Shown one piece after another: positions 26,605-36,410 of a stretch of 64,000 nucleotides of DNA. The notes below the pieces were generated by a model that was given only the letters and a program-made list of their open reading frames with translations, did not search any database and was not told the DNA's origin. Made by a program: the position numbers and the translations under genes. Origin of the DNA: Xanthomonas rydalmerensis (GTDB taxonomy: Bacteria > Pseudomonadota > Gammaproteobacteria > Xanthomonadales > Xanthomonadaceae); assembly GCF_033170385.1 (NCBI RefSeq), contig NZ_CP126170.1, forward strand, positions 2,690,001 through 2,754,000, in the 5' to 3' direction. The stretch's first letter is position 1. The number at the start of each line of letters is the position of its first letter.

Positions 26605-27906
26605 TCAACCGGCGAGCAGGCGCGCGCGCAAGGCCGCGTAGTCCGGCGCGATCGGCTCGGCCTGTGCCGGCCGCTGCAGCAGCGCCGCCAATGCCGGCGG
26701 CACCGGCACCGGCTTCCCGATCAACGGCTCCACCACGCCTTCGAACTTGGCCGGATGCGCGGTGGCCGCCACCGCCCAGTCGCCCGCGTCGGCTTCCGCA
26801 CCCTCGGCGCGCAGTTGCTGCAGCACGTGCAGCGCGGTGGCGGTATGCGGGCAATGCACCTCGCCGTAGCGGCGGAAACGCTCGCCGATGGTCTGGCGGA
26901 TCTGCGCATCGTCCACCGAGTACGCCTGGAATTGGGTGCGCAGGGTGGCGTCGTCGCCCTGGTACAGCCAGCGCAGGCGCTCGACGTTGCTCGGTGCGCC
27001 CACGTCCATGGCATTGGCCACGGTCGCCACGCTGGGTTGCGGCGCGTAGTCGGCGCCGGCGAAGAAGTCCGGCAGCACGCGGTTGGCGTTGGTGGCCAGC
27101 ACGATCCGGCCCAGCGGCACGCCGAGCGCACGCGCCAGGATCGCCGCCAGCGCATTGCCGAGATTGCCGGTGGGCACCACCAGGTTCAGCGGTTGCGCAT
27201 GCGCGGCGTGGTGCTGCAGCGCTGCGTGCGCGTAGTAGCTCATCTGCGGCAGCAAGCGCCCCAGGCTGATGCTGTTGGCCGAACTCAACGGCGCCTGCGC
27301 CTGCAGGTCGGCGTCGTTCAGCGCCTGCTTGACCAGCGCCTGACAGTCATCGAAGGTGCCGGCCACGCGCAGCGCCTGGATGTTGTCGCCGAAGCAGCCG
27401 AGTTGGTGCGCCTGGCGCGGCGACACGCGCCCGTCCGGATACAGCACCACCACGCGCAGCCCGGGCTGGCGATGGAACGCCGCCGCGACCGCGGCACCGG
27501 TGTCGCCGGAGGTGGCGACGAGGATGGTCAGCGGCGTCGCAGCCCCCCGCCGCAACCGGGTCAGGCAGGCGGCCAGGAAGCGCGCGCCGAAATCCTTGAA
27601 GGCGGCGGTCGGGCCATGGAACAGCTCCAATGCATGGTCGCCGGGCGTGGCCAGCGGCTGCAGCGGCGCATCGAAGTCGAAGGCCTCGGCGCAGATGGCC
27701 GGCAGTTCCGTGGCCAGGGCGTCGCCGTCGAAGAACGGCGCCAGCAGGTCCGCGGCGGTCTCGGCGAGGCTGGCGCCGGCGCGCAGGTCGCGGGCGGCGG
27801 GCATGCGCTCGGGCACGTACAGGCCGCCATCGGGGGCGAGGCCGGCGGCGATGGCCTGGCTGAGTGAGACGGGGGGTGCGGCGTTACGGGTGGAGATGAA
27901 GTTCAT
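26605..27906 (-). CDS. thrC: Threonine synthase
   Basis: This 433-residue PLP enzyme converts O-phosphohomoserine to threonine. It has the N-terminal MNFISTRNAAPPVSLSQAI block, the PLP-lysine motif HGPTAAFKDFGARF, the ATSGDTGAAVAAAF loop and VPTGNLGNALAAILA. It is of the E. coli type. It is last in the thr gene order but is separated from thrB by about 900 bp of repeats, so it may rely on read-through or have its own promoter. Confidence 0.96.
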   Translation of the reverse strand: MNFISTRNAAPPVSLSQAIAAGLAPDGGLYVPERMPAARDLRAGASLAETAADLLAPFFDGDALATELPAICAEAFDFDAPLQPLATPGDHALELFHGPTAAFKDFGARFLAACLTRLRRGAATPLTILVATSGDTGAAVAAAFHRQPGLRVVVLYPDGRVSPRQAHQLGCFGDNIQALRVAGTFDDCQALVKQALNDADLQAQAPLSSANSISLGRLLPQMSYYAHAALQHHAAHAQPLNLVVPTGNLGNALAAILARALGVPLGRIVLATNANRVLPDFFAGADYAPQPSVATVANAMDVGAPSNVERLRWLYQGDDATLRTQFQAYSVDDAQIRQTIGERFRRYGEVHCPHTATALHVLQQLRAEGAEADAGDWAVAATAHPAKFEGVVEPLIGKPVPVPPALAALLQRPAQAEPIAPDYAALRARLLAG

Positions 27907-27949
27907 GGTGGTTCCGGTGGCAGGGGAATTTCGGTCGCACTGTCGTTCT

Positions 27950-28037
<88 letters not shown>

Positions 28038-28195
28038 GCTTCACCCGGGGCCCCCTCGGCGCGGCAGCCACGGCGGGCGAATACCCGAAGGGCGACGCGC
28101 AGGATGCGCGTCGTTTTTCGCCGGCACATGGATGTGCCGTCGAAAAATGCCTGCCGTGGCTGCGGACCCGGAGCGCGAAGCGCGGAGGGCGCGCT

Positions 28196-28480
28196 GCGGG
28201 GTGTGCTTTCTTTTGGTTACTTTTCTTTGCACAAGCAAAGAAAAGTGACTCGCCGCCAGGCGAAAGCTTTTGCTGTTGTTGTTGCTTTAAGACCCATGTA
28301 GGAGCGGTTTCAGCCGCGACAGGCGCTTCGCCCATCGCCCAGGTCGCGGCTGAAGCCGCTCCTACAAGCTCCGCTCGTCCGCCACACGCAAAAATCAAGC
28401 AACAGCAACAGCTTTCGCCCTTGCGGGCGAGTTACTTTTCTTTGCTCGCGCAAAGAAAAGGTAACCAAAAGAAAGCGCGC
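28196..28480. repeat. Inverted pair of long hairpin elements flanking a REP
   Basis: The left element (28196-28246) is GTGTGCTTTCTTTTGGTTAC followed by a 12-bp hairpin ACTTTTCTTTGC-acaa-GCAAAGAAAAGT. The right element (28432-28480) is its inverse: an 11-bp hairpin CTTTTCTTTGC-tcgc-GCAAAGAAAAG followed by GTAACCAAAAGAAAGCGCGC. A REP hairpin and short AACAGC strings sit between them. Similar AAAGAAAAGTAACCAAAAGA motifs are common between xanthomonad genes. Confidence 0.8.
28298..28365. repeat. REP hairpin at the centre of the thrB-thrC island
   Basis: GTAGGAGCGGTTTCAGCCGC pairs with GCGGCTGAAGCCGCTCCTAC, with one G-T or mismatch position. Same family as 23573 and 55908. Confidence 0.9.
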
Positions 28481-28641
28481 CCTGCCTCGCGCCCTCCGCG
28501 CTAACGCGCTCCGGGTCCGCGTCCATCACGGGGATTCGCGGAAGGGGCATCCTGCCCCTGCCGCGAACGGCGCACGTCCCTGTGCGCCGCCCTTCGGGTT
28601 TTTCCCCGCAATGGCCGCCGCTTCGGAAGGGAACCCGGTAC

Positions 28642-28772
28642 GGCAACAGCAACAACAAGAGCAAGAGCAATAACCAGAGCAACAGCAACGGCTACTGCGA
28701 CAGCAAAAGCAAAAGCAAAAGCAAAATCGGCAACAGCAACAATATCGGCAGCGGCAGTAGCGGCAGCAACAA
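28642..28772. repeat. AGCAAC/AGCAAA hexanucleotide tract next to thrB
   Basis: Degenerate AACAGC, AAGAGC and AAAAGC hexamers run up to about 30 bases from the thrB stop codon. They are in inverted orientation to the GCTGTT tract beside thrC, so the whole 27951-28772 island is an imperfect mirror. Confidence 0.8.
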
Positions 28773-28801
28773 AGGCGTCAACGCGCCGCGCCAACGCTCG
28801 G

Positions 28802-29761
28802 CTACAGCAACGTCGCGCCCGGACACTGCAGCGGCGACACCCAATGCTGGCTGCCGAAGCCGGCATCCGCGAAAGCAGCCTGGACCGCCGGCGCCGCGGC
28901 CTCGGCCTCGGCGCGGGTGGCGAACCAGGCGAAGACGCTCGGGCCGGCACCGGAAATGCCCGCGCCCATCGCCCCAGCCGCCAGCGCCGCCGCCTTGGCC
29001 GCGTCGAAACCGACGATCAACGGCGCGCGCCGTGGCTCGATCAGCACATCGCGCAAGCCGGCGCGTACCAGCGCCTCGTCGCCGGCATGACAACCCGCCA
29101 GCACCAAGGCCAGGTTCGCGCTCTGCGCCACGAACTCGCCGAGCCGGTACTCCCCGGCCAACGCCGCGCGCGCATGGCGCGTCTCCAGCGTCGCGTCCGG
29201 ATGCACCAGCAAGCTGTGCCAGCCAGTCGGCACCGGTACCGGCACCAGCCGCTCCAGGGTCGACAGCACCAGCCCGCCGAGCAACATCGGACCGAGGTTG
29301 TCGCCATGGCGGCTGCCGCTGGCCACGGCCTCGCCGTCCAGCGCGTAGCGATACAGTTCGTCGCGCAACAGCGGCGCCTCGAGCAAGGCATTGGCCGCCA
29401 CCAGTGCGGCCACGCACGACGCCGCCGAGCCGCCCATGCCGGAGCTGAGCGGAATGCCCTTGTCGATTTCCAGTTCGAAGCCGAACGGCAGCGCCAAGGC
29501 CTCGCGCAGCGACATCAGGGCGGCCCCGGCGGTGTTGCGTGCGGCCTCCAGCGGCAAGGCGACCGTGGTACCGCGGATCGCAGTGATGCGGACCTCGGGC
29601 GCATCGATGCGGCGCACCGTCACCGTGTCGCCGACGCCTTCCACCGCGTAGCCGAGCAAATCGAAGCCCACCGCCACGTTGGCCACCGAGGCCGGCGCGA
29701 ACGCGCGCGCCTGCGCCGGCAGCGCGGCCGTACCCATGGCGCTTGTCGGCAGCGTCTGCAT
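28802..29761 (-). CDS. thrB: Homoserine kinase
   Basis: This 319-residue GHMP kinase phosphorylates homoserine. Blocks are [17 protein letters not shown] near the N-terminus, the GHMP ATP loop [18 protein letters not shown], and the C-terminal [17 protein letters not shown]. The ATG at 29761 lies five bases after the thrA stop, so translation is probably coupled. A second in-frame ATG at 29737 would give 311 residues, close to E. coli ThrB (310), and cannot be excluded. Confidence 0.95.
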   Translation of the reverse strand: MQTLPTSAMGTAALPAQARAFAPASVANVAVGFDLLGYAVEGVGDTVTVRRIDAPEVRITAIRGTTVALPLEAARNTAGAALMSLREALALPFGFELEIDKGIPLSSGMGGSAASCVAALVAANALLEAPLLRDELYRYALDGEAVASGSRHGDNLGPMLLGGLVLSTLERLVPVPVPTGWHSLLVHPDATLETRHARAALAGEYRLGEFVAQSANLALVLAGCHAGDEALVRAGLRDVLIEPRRAPLIVGFDAAKAAALAAGAMGAGISGAGPSVFAWFATRAEAEAAAPAVQAAFADAGFGSQHWVSPLQCPGATLL

Positions 29762-29766
29762 CCGGC

Positions 29767-32289
29767 TCACAGGCGCGCGCCCTCGCCCGCCGCCACCCGC
29801 AGCAGGTCGGCGAACACGCCGGCGGCGGTCACTTCCGGGCCGGCGCCCGGCCCCTGCACCACCAGCGGATTGGCGCAGTAGCGACGGGTGGTGAACTGCA
29901 CCACGTTGTCGGTCAGGCGCAGGTTGGCGAAGGCATGGTCGGCCGGCAGCTCCACCAGGCCCACGCTGGGCGCATGGCCCGGCGCCAGCCGCGCCACGTA
30001 GCGCAGCACGCAGCCGCGCGCCTTGGCCGCCTGCAGGCGCTGGGCGAAGGCGTCGTCGACCTCGTGCAGGCGCGCCATGAAATCGTTCACGCTGGCTTGC
30101 CGCAGCGCTTCCGGCACCAGGCTTTCCACCGCCACGTCCTCCAGGCTCAGTTCGTGCCCGGCCTCGCGCGCCAGGATCACCAGTTTGCGCGCCACGTCGG
30201 TGCCGGACAGGTCGTCGCGCGGATCGGGTTCGGTGTAGCCCATGCCGCGCGCCTCGGCCACCAGTTGCGCGAACGGCACGCTGCCGTCGTATTTGTTGAA
30301 CAGCCAGGCCAGGGTGCCGGAGAAGATGCCTTCGATGGCGGTGACGGCATCGCCGGTATCGACCAGGTCGCGCAAGGTGGTGATCACCGGCAGCCCGGCA
30401 CCGACCGTGGCCTCGTAGCGGAAGCGCGCGCCGCTGGCGGCGGCCGCGGCGCGGATGGCGTGGAAGCGCGGCAGCGGACCGGCGCCGGCCTGTTTGTTCG
30501 GGGTCACCACGTGGATGCCGGCCGCCAGCCAGCCGGCGTAGCGGTCGGCGACGTCGGCACTGCCGCTGCAGTCGATGATCACCGCATGCGGCAGATGCGC
30601 CGACAGCAGGTGTGCGGTGAACGCGTCCAGATCCGTCGGCTGCTGACCGGCGGCCAACGCCTGCCGCCAGTCGCCGGCGAAGGCACGCGGCTCCAGCCGC
30701 ATGGTGCTGCGCGAGGCGATGGCGCGCAGGCGCAGGTCGAGGTTGGCCTTGGCCAGCAGTTGCGGCTGCGCGGCGCGCAATTGGTCCAGCAGCGCCGCGC
30801 CGACGTTGCCCGGCCCGATCACGCCGACCGAGAAGGTCTGCGGCGACAGCCAGAAGCCGGCATGCGCGGCGCGCAGCGCCTTGGTCGCGTGCGCGCTGTC
30901 GATGGCCACCGAGATGTTGCGCTCGGACGAGCCCTGCGCGATCGCCAGGATGTTGACCTGGGCGCGGCCCAGCGACTCGAACAGGCGCGCGGCCACGCCG
31001 GGCTGCCCGGCCATGCCGTCGCCGACCGCGGCCAGCACGCTGATGCCGGTGGTCAGCTGCACGCGCTGCACCTGGCCCACCACCAGTTCGTGGGCGAAGG
31101 CCGAGAGCACCGCGTCGCGGGCGCGCTCGGACTCGTTCTGCCGCACCACGCAGCAGATGGAATGTTCGGACGAGCCTTGCGAGATCATCACCACCGACAC
31201 GCGCGCGTTGCGCAGCGCGGCGAACACGCGCTCGGCAGTGCCGGGCACGCCGATCAGGCCGGTGCCTTCGAGATTGAGCACGGCCAGGTCCGGGCTCAGG
31301 GTCAGCCCCTTGATCGGGCCGCTGGTGGCACTGCTGGCGGTGATGCGGGTGCCCGGATGCTCGGGCTGGAAGGTATTGCGGATGATGATCGGCAGGCCGC
31401 GCTCGATCGCCGGCGACATCGTCTGCGGGTGCACCACCTTGGCGCCGAAATAGGCCAGTTCGCAGGCTTCGTCGTAGCTGAGCGTCTCCAGCTGCACCGC
31501 TTCGGGCACCACCCGCGGGTCGGCCGAGAGCACGCCGTCGACGTCGGTCCAGATGTGCAGTTCGGCGGCGTCGAACAGCGCGGCGAAGATCGCGCCGGAA
31601 TAATCGCTGCCGTTGCGGCCGAGGGTGGTGATGCGGCCGGCGCGGTCGCGGGCGACGAAGCCGGTGACCACGATGCGCTGCTGCGGGTGCTGCGCGCGCC
31701 ACTGCGCCAACCGCTGCGCGCTGGCGGCCCAGTCCACATCCACGCCAAGTTCGCCGCGATCGACCACCAGCACCTCGCGCGCGTCGAGCACAGCGCAGTC
31801 CTCGCCCAGCGCCCGCAGATGGTCGCCCAGCAATTGCGCCGAATACACCTCGCCTAGCCCTTGCACGCGGTCCAGCACTTCCCGCGGCAACTCGCCGATC
31901 ACCGCCAGCGCAGCGAGGATCTCGGCCAGGTGCTCGAAGCGCGCGTCCAGCCATTCCACCGTGGCGCCGGCATGCTCGCCGAGCAAGGCCACCGCCGCGG
32001 CGCGATGACGGGCGCGGGTCTCGTGCCAGCGCTCGCGCCAGTCGCCGTGGCCGTGCGCGGCCAGCTCGGCCAGGCCGATCAAGGCATCGGTGACGCCCTT
32101 CATCGCCGAGACCACGGTGACCTGGAGGCGTTCCGGGCGCGCCAGCAGCAGTTGCGCCACATGGCGATAGCGTTCGGCATCGGCCACCGAGGTGCCGCCG
32201 AACTTGTGCACGACGGTGGCGGCGGCGAGCGCGGGATCTACGGGGGAATCAGGCGAAGCGGCGACAGCGGGAGCGACGGCGGGCGACAT
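29767..32289 (-). CDS. thrA: Bifunctional aspartokinase / homoserine dehydrogenase
   Basis: The 840-residue fusion has an aspartokinase domain ([14 protein letters not shown] near residue 30, then [10 protein letters not shown]), two central ACT domains (about 325-470) and a homoserine dehydrogenase domain. That domain includes [17 protein letters not shown] near 490, [11 protein letters not shown] and the catalytic Lys region [16 protein letters not shown]. It performs the first and third steps from aspartate toward threonine and methionine, and the ACT domains usually bind threonine. The start at 32289 has GAGG six bases upstream; a longer frame to 32604 crosses the leader and is rejected. 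It follows a leader peptide and mutually exclusive RNA pairings. Confidence 0.96.
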   Translation of the reverse strand: MSPAVAPAVAASPDSPVDPALAAATVVHKFGGTSVADAERYRHVAQLLLARPERLQVTVVSAMKGVTDALIGLAELAAHGHGDWRERWHETRARHRAAAVALLGEHAGATVEWLDARFEHLAEILAALAVIGELPREVLDRVQGLGEVYSAQLLGDHLRALGEDCAVLDAREVLVVDRGELGVDVDWAASAQRLAQWRAQHPQQRIVVTGFVARDRAGRITTLGRNGSDYSGAIFAALFDAAELHIWTDVDGVLSADPRVVPEAVQLETLSYDEACELAYFGAKVVHPQTMSPAIERGLPIIIRNTFQPEHPGTRITASSATSGPIKGLTLSPDLAVLNLEGTGLIGVPGTAERVFAALRNARVSVVMISQGSSEHSICCVVRQNESERARDAVLSAFAHELVVGQVQRVQLTTGISVLAAVGDGMAGQPGVAARLFESLGRAQVNILAIAQGSSERNISVAIDSAHATKALRAAHAGFWLSPQTFSVGVIGPGNVGAALLDQLRAAQPQLLAKANLDLRLRAIASRSTMRLEPRAFAGDWRQALAAGQQPTDLDAFTAHLLSAHLPHAVIIDCSGSADVADRYAGWLAAGIHVVTPNKQAGAGPLPRFHAIRAAAAASGARFRYEATVGAGLPVITTLRDLVDTGDAVTAIEGIFSGTLAWLFNKYDGSVPFAQLVAEARGMGYTEPDPRDDLSGTDVARKLVILAREAGHELSLEDVAVESLVPEALRQASVNDFMARLHEVDDAFAQRLQAAKARGCVLRYVARLAPGHAPSVGLVELPADHAFANLRLTDNVVQFTTRRYCANPLVVQGPGAGPEVTAAGVFADLLRVAAGEGARL

Positions 32290-32295
32290 GGGAGA

Positions 32296-32383
32296 CCTCG
32301 GAGTGGAGGCCCCGCTCGCATCAGGCCGAGGAAGTCCCCCGCATCCTGATCCGGGTGCGGGGCCGTGGTGTTCGACAATCAGG
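32296..32383 (-). promoter_or_regulatory. thr attenuator: mutually exclusive RNA pairings between leader peptide and thrA
   Basis: In the transcript, ATCAGG (32350-32345) can pair with CCTGAT at the leader stop codon (32383-32378) or with CCTGAT at 32325-32320. GCCCCGC-type bases at 32364-32357 can pair with 32343-32337 (hairpin of seven pairs) or with GCGGGGCC at 32315-32308 (eight pairs). CCTCGG (32331-32326) can pair with CCGAGG (32301-32296), which contains the thrA Shine-Dalgarno bases. There is no T-run, so control may act on thrA translation as well as, or instead of, termination. Confidence 0.6.
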
Positions 32384-32513
32384 CGAAGACGACGGACCGC
32401 ACCGGGCGAATGGTGAGGGTGGTAATACCGGTGGTAATGCCCGCGGCAACGGCGGCCGCGTGCCGAAGCGAACGCGGAAGCGAGATGGCGGTGAGGGCGA
32501 GAACCTGAGGCAT
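32379..32513 (-). CDS. thrL: thr operon leader peptide
   Basis: A 44-codon frame starts at the ATG at 32513. Residues 26-35 read [10 protein letters not shown], i.e. five Thr and three Ile in ten codons, the regulatory amino acids of the threonine operon in enterobacteria. Its stop codon is embedded in a base-pairing segment of the downstream attenuator. A perfect TTGACA lies at 32550-32545, but no clear -10 follows; if used, transcription would start only a few bases before the ATG. No Shine-Dalgarno sequence is seen. Confidence 0.75.
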   Translation of the reverse strand: MPQVLALTAISLPRSLRHAAAVAAGITTGITTLTIRPVRSVVFA

Positions 32514-32712
32514 GAACGCAAGAGGACATCATGCGTCGGGGTGCTGTCAAGCGCCGTGTGTGCACCTGCAGCATCGACCTGCTGGTCGAACGAGACGGTT
32601 GCAAAAGTGACTATCGCCAAACGCTGACAAACCCGGCGTTGCGCCGGCTTGCGATACTTGCCCCTGCGCGAAAAAACGCCGCGCGCGACGTGGACCAAAC
32701 GACTCCGCGACC

Positions 32713-32743
32713 AAGCGCGCGACGCCCCTGGCGCCGCGCGCTT
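32713..32743 (-). terminator. Hairpin after the small lipoprotein gene
   Basis: AAGCGCGCG and CGCGCGCTT form a perfect 9-bp stem, nine bases beyond the stop codon at 32753. No T-run follows directly; six Ts occur further on (32676-32671). It would insulate the thr leader from upstream transcription. The rest of 32514-32712 shows only the TTGACA noted for the thr leader. Confidence 0.5.
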
Positions 32744-32752
32744 GCGCAAGCC

Positions 32753-33091
32753 TTACTGCTGCTTCTGGTCCGCCGGCGGCGTCTGCGTCGGCTGCTGCGG
32801 ATCCGGATTGGCCGGGTCCTGCGGGGTGGTCGGCGAGGTCGGCGACGTGCCCTGCGACGCGTCCTGGCCCTGCATGGTGCCCTGCCCGGTGTCGGTCCCG
32901 GTCGCGGTGCCGCTGGCGTCGCCGCTGGTGCTGCCTGCCGGCGGGGTGCTGCCGCCTGCCGGGCTGCCGTCGGCCGCTGCTGGCGGATTGGCCGCGTTGG
33001 GGTCGGTGGCCGGGTGGTCGCCATCGCGCTTGCACGCCGCCAGGGCGGCCAGCATCGAACCGACCAGGACCATCTTCATTGCTGTCTTCAT
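32753..33091 (-). CDS. Small low-complexity lipoprotein
   Basis: The 112-residue product has a type II signal peptide with lipobox LAAC (Cys20). The mature part is almost entirely Thr, Gly, Gln, Pro, Asp and Ala with no recognisable domain. AGGAG stands six bases before the ATG. Such tails usually act as flexible linkers or envelope fillers; no function can be assigned. Confidence 0.75.
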   Translation of the reverse strand: MKTAMKMVLVGSMLAALAACKRDGDHPATDPNAANPPAAADGSPAGGSTPPAGSTSGDASGTATGTDTGQGTMQGQDASQGTSPTSPTTPQDPANPDPQQPTQTPPADQKQQ

Positions 33092-33443
33092 GAGTCACTC
33101 CTGCTTCGCATAGGTGGGGAAATCGCCGCGTGCTCGCCGGAACCTCCGGCGGTCACGCCATGGCGACCAGGACCGCCGATGCGCGGCGGCGATCGTCTCG
33201 CTGCGATAGCGCGAACGGGACGCTTGTAGCAGACGCGGCGGATGCGATTCCGTCATCGTCGTTCGTCGCCGCTGCAGACAGCGCGGAATCGCAGCGCGAC
33301 TGGCCGCGCAGCCGCAGTGGCCGACGTACCCAGCCTACCCAGGGCGATGCTCAGGCCGCGTCGGCACAAGGTGTAGACGACGTTATTGCAAAGCGGGGCG
33401 ACAACGCGCGATTCAGCGTCGTAGAATCCCCCGGCAGGCCAAT
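33092..33443. other. Intergenic region before tRNA-Arg
   Basis: I see no protein gene in these 352 bases. TAGAAT at 33422-33427 is a likely -10 for the tRNA, without a clear -35. The rest shows nothing recognisable. Confidence 0.5.
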
Positions 33444-33520
33444 GGCCCCGTAGCTCAGCTGGATAGAGCGGTCCCCTCCTAAGGGACAGGTCGTGCGTTC
33501 GAATCGCGCCGGGGTCACCA
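33444..33520 (+). tRNA. tRNA-Arg, anticodon CCT
   Basis: The 77-nt cloverleaf has an acceptor stem GGCCCCG/CGGGGTC with one G-T pair, D-arm GCTCAGCTGGATAGAGC, and anticodon stem GTCCC/GGGAC around CTCCTAA (anticodon CCT, reading AGG). The T-arm has GTTCGAATC, and CCA is encoded. There is no sign of an integrated element or a repeated 3' end downstream. Confidence 0.97.
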
Positions 33521-33751
33521 TTTCGTTCATGCCGGCTGTGACCGCCATGGCGCAATCGGCCTTGTCCTCGCTTGCCGATGCAAGCCCCGCAGCCGCCGCG
33601 CGGCGCGATACCTGTGCATTTATGCGCTCGCCAGCCGCTCCAGGCCGGCGACGGCGGCCGGCTGCGTCCGGTCTGCTAAAATTGCCGGCTGCGCGTCCCG
33701 CGTCCCCCGCCTGCGGTCGCCTTCCCTGTCGCAACGAACCCAGGAGATTCC

Positions 33752-35284
33752 ATGTCCGCTGACCTGCTCAAGGCGCTCGGCCTCGCCGCCACCAACTCCG
33801 GCACCTATCTCGGCAACGGCGAGTGGTCCAGCGCCACCGGCGCCGGCATGCTGCAGCCGCTCAATCCGTCGAACAACGACGTCATCGCCGACGTCCAGGC
33901 CACCACCGAGCAGGACTACGAAACGGTGATCGCCCGCGCCCAGGCCGCGTTCAAGGTCTGGCGCACCACCCCGGCGCCGCGCCGCGGCGAGGCGGTGCGG
34001 TTGTGCGGCGAAGCGCTGCGCAAGCACAAGGACGCGCTGGGTTCGCTGGTCGCGCTGGAAATGGGCAAGAGCAAGCCGGAAGGCGACGGCGAAGTGCAGG
34101 AGATGATCGACATCGCCGATTTCGCGGTCGGCCAGAGCCGCATGCTGTACGGCTACACCCTGCATTCGGAGCGCCCCGGCCACCGCATGTACGAGCAGTA
34201 CCAGCCGCTGGGCCTGGTCGGCATCATCAGCGCGTTCAACTTCCCGGTCGCGGTGTGGAGCTGGAATGCGTTCCTGGCGGCGATCTGCGGCGACATCTGC
34301 ATCTGGAAACCGTCCAACAAGACTCCGCTGACCGCGATCGCGTCGATGAAGATCTGCAACGACGCGCTGCGCGACACCGGCTTCCCGGACATCTTCTTCC
34401 TGATCAACGACGCCGGCGTGGCCCTGTCCGAGCGCCTGGTCGAGGACACCCGCATCCCGCTGATCAGCTTCACCGGCTCCACCCAGGTCGGCCGTGTCGT
34501 CGCCGAGAAGTGCGCGCGCCGCCTGGGCCGCTGCCTGCTGGAGCTGGGCGGCAACAACGCGATCATCCTCGACGAGAGCGCCGACCTGAAGCTGGCGGTG
34601 CCCGGCATCGTGTTCGGCGCGGTCGGCACCGCCGGCCAGCGCTGCACCACCACGCGCCGGCTGATCGTGCACGAATCGATCTACGACACCGTGCTGGCGA
34701 CGCTGGTCAAGGCCTACAAGCAGGTCGAAGGCAAGATCGGCGATCCCACCGACCCGGCCAACCTGATGGGCCCGCTGAACAGCCGCGGCGCGGTCGAGCA
34801 GTTCCTGGAGTCGATCGCCAAGGCCAAGGCCGCCGGCGGCACCGTGGAGACCGGTGGCACCGCGCTGGACCGTCCGGGCAACTTCGTGCTGCCGGCCATC
34901 GTCACCGGCCTGAAGAACAGCGACGAGGTCGTCCAGCACGAGACCTTCGCGCCGATCCTGTACGTGATGAAGTACAGCACCCTGGACGAGGCCATCGACA
35001 TGCAGAACGGCGTGCCGCAGGGCCTGTCCTCGTCGATCTTCACCCAGAACCTGAAGGCGGCGGAGAAGTTCCTGTCCGCGGCCGGCAGCGACTGCGGTAT
35101 CGCCAACGTCAACATCGGCACCTCCGGCGCCGAGATCGGCGGCGCCTTCGGCGGCGAGAAGGACACCGGCGGCGGCCGCGAGTCCGGCTCGGATGCGTGG
35201 AAGGTGTACATGCGCCGGCAGACCAACACGATCAACTACTCCGACTCGCTGCCGCTGGCGCAGGGCATCAAGTTCGATCTGTGA
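33752..35284 (+). CDS. amaB: ALDH7-type aldehyde dehydrogenase, likely alpha-aminoadipate-semialdehyde dehydrogenase
   Basis: This 510-residue enzyme has the catalytic Cys in [17 protein letters not shown] (near residue 300) and the catalytic Glu in [11 protein letters not shown] (near 267). It also has the NAD-site FTGSTQVGR and the family-typical SSIFTQNL and [20 protein letters not shown] stretches. The last of these is typical of ALDH7/antiquitin, the lysine-catabolic aminoadipate-semialdehyde dehydrogenase. AGGAGA precedes the ATG. It appears monocistronic. The assignment to amaB is by family resemblance; the neighbours add no support. Confidence 0.88.
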   Translation: MSADLLKALGLAATNSGTYLGNGEWSSATGAGMLQPLNPSNNDVIADVQATTEQDYETVIARAQAAFKVWRTTPAPRRGEAVRLCGEALRKHKDALGSLVALEMGKSKPEGDGEVQEMIDIADFAVGQSRMLYGYTLHSERPGHRMYEQYQPLGLVGIISAFNFPVAVWSWNAFLAAICGDICIWKPSNKTPLTAIASMKICNDALRDTGFPDIFFLINDAGVALSERLVEDTRIPLISFTGSTQVGRVVAEKCARRLGRCLLELGGNNAIILDESADLKLAVPGIVFGAVGTAGQRCTTTRRLIVHESIYDTVLATLVKAYKQVEGKIGDPTDPANLMGPLNSRGAVEQFLESIAKAKAAGGTVETGGTALDRPGNFVLPAIVTGLKNSDEVVQHETFAPILYVMKYSTLDEAIDMQNGVPQGLSSSIFTQNLKAAEKFLSAAGSDCGIANVNIGTSGAEIGGAFGGEKDTGGGRESGSDAWKVYMRRQTNTINYSDSLPLAQGIKFDL

Positions 35285-35350
35285 CGCGGTGAGCGCGGCG
35301 GTCGCACCCTGCGGCCGCCGCCCCCTTTCCTTCTGCAAGGAGCGACAGCG

Positions 35351-35632
35351 ATGAGTCAGGTGCGCGAAACCAATTCCCTGGCGGTGGTCAGCCTGGTCGC
35401 CGGGATCCTCGGCTGGACCCTGATGCCGGTGCTGGGCAGCCTTGGCGCGATCATCACCGGGCACCTGGCCCGCGCGGAGATCCGCCGCCAGCCGCAGCGC
35501 TTCCAGGGCGATGGCCTGGCGGTCGGCGGACTGATCCTGGGCTGGACCGCGGTGGTGCTGGCGGTCCTGGCGGTCCTGGCCTTCGTGCTGTTCTTCGGGG
35601 GGCTGGCGTGGTTCGCCAGCACCCAGTCGTGA
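35351..35632 (+). CDS. DUF4190 small membrane protein
   Basis: This 93-residue protein has two hydrophobic segments. The first ([20 protein letters not shown]) and the [13 protein letters not shown] loop are the DUF4190 pattern; the second segment is the C-terminal [23 protein letters not shown] lies nine bases before the ATG. It ends in a GTGA overlap with the methyltransferase gene and so heads a five-gene coupled series. Function unknown. Confidence 0.8.
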   Translation: MSQVRETNSLAVVSLVAGILGWTLMPVLGSLGAIITGHLARAEIRRQPQRFQGDGLAVGGLILGWTAVVLAVLAVLAFVLFFGGLAWFASTQS

Positions 35633-36402
35633 GCCGGGACGCCGCCGCGCCACGCGAGCGCTTCAGCGACCGCGTCGCCGACTACGTGCGCTACCGCCCC
35701 AGCTATCCGCCGGCCCTGCTCGACTGGGTGCACGGCGAACTGGGCGTGGCGCGCGACGCGCTGGTCGCCGACATCGGCGCCGGCACCGGGATCTCCACGC
35801 GCCTGTTCCTGCAGGCCGGGCACCCGACCCTGGCGGTGGAGCCGAACGCAGCGATGCGCGAGGCCGCGGTGGCCCTGCTGCAGGACCTGCCGGGCTTCCG
35901 CGCCATCGACGGCAGCGCCGAAGCCACCACCCTGACCGACGCCAGCGTCGATGTGATCAGCGCCGCCCAGGCCTTCCACTGGTTCGACCTGGCGGCGGTG
36001 CGCCGCGAATGGGCACGGGTGCTGCGTCCCGGTGGCCTGGCGCTGGTGTACTGGAATTCGCGCCTGCTCGACGCCACGCCGTTCCTGGAGGGCTACGAGC
36101 AGTTGCTGCTGGAATACGGCACCGACTACAGCGCGGTGGCCGAGCGCTACCACGACGATGCCACCATGCAGCGCTGGTTCGGCGACGGCCTGCGCGGCAC
36201 CGCGCAGTTCCCCAACGAGCAGCGCATGGATTTCGAGGCGCTGCGCGGACGCCTGCTGTCGTCCTCCTACGCGCCGCTGCCCGGCCACCCGCGCCACGCG
36301 CCGATGCTCGAAGCGCTGCGCGCGCTGTTCGACCGGCACCAGCGCGACGGCGTCGTCGCGTTCCATTACCGCACCCGCGCCTTCGCCGGGACGCTGAACT
36401 GA
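35629..36402 (+). CDS. Class I SAM-dependent methyltransferase
   Basis: This 257-residue enzyme has the SAM-binding motif [17 protein letters not shown], motif [12 protein letters not shown] and the post-motif [14 protein letters not shown], a layout of the methyltransferase-11/25 group (ubiquinone/trans-aconitate-like). The GTG at 35629 overlaps the preceding stop; a GTG at 35608 is also in frame. pyrD begins eight bases after the stop. Substrate unknown. Confidence 0.85.
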   Translation: MSRDAAAPRERFSDRVADYVRYRPSYPPALLDWVHGELGVARDALVADIGAGTGISTRLFLQAGHPTLAVEPNAAMREAAVALLQDLPGFRAIDGSAEATTLTDASVDVISAAQAFHWFDLAAVRREWARVLRPGGLALVYWNSRLLDATPFLEGYEQLLLEYGTDYSAVAERYHDDATMQRWFGDGLRGTAQFPNEQRMDFEALRGRLLSSSYAPLPGHPRHAPMLEALRALFDRHQRDGVVAFHYRTRAFAGTLN

Positions 36403-36410
36403 GCCACGCC

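Noticed and set aside
28802..31954. 1050-codon minus-strand frame joining thrB and part of thrA
   Set aside because: Only the last 319 codons match homoserine kinase; the rest is a shadow frame of thrA.
32290..32604. N-terminal extension of ThrA to 32604
   Set aside because: It would translate through the leader peptide and attenuator in another frame and has no aspartokinase similarity; the ATG at 32289 has a ribosome site.
33444..33751. Integration site of a genomic island at tRNA-Arg
   Set aside because: No integrase and no repeat of the tRNA 3' end; neighbouring genes look native in composition.
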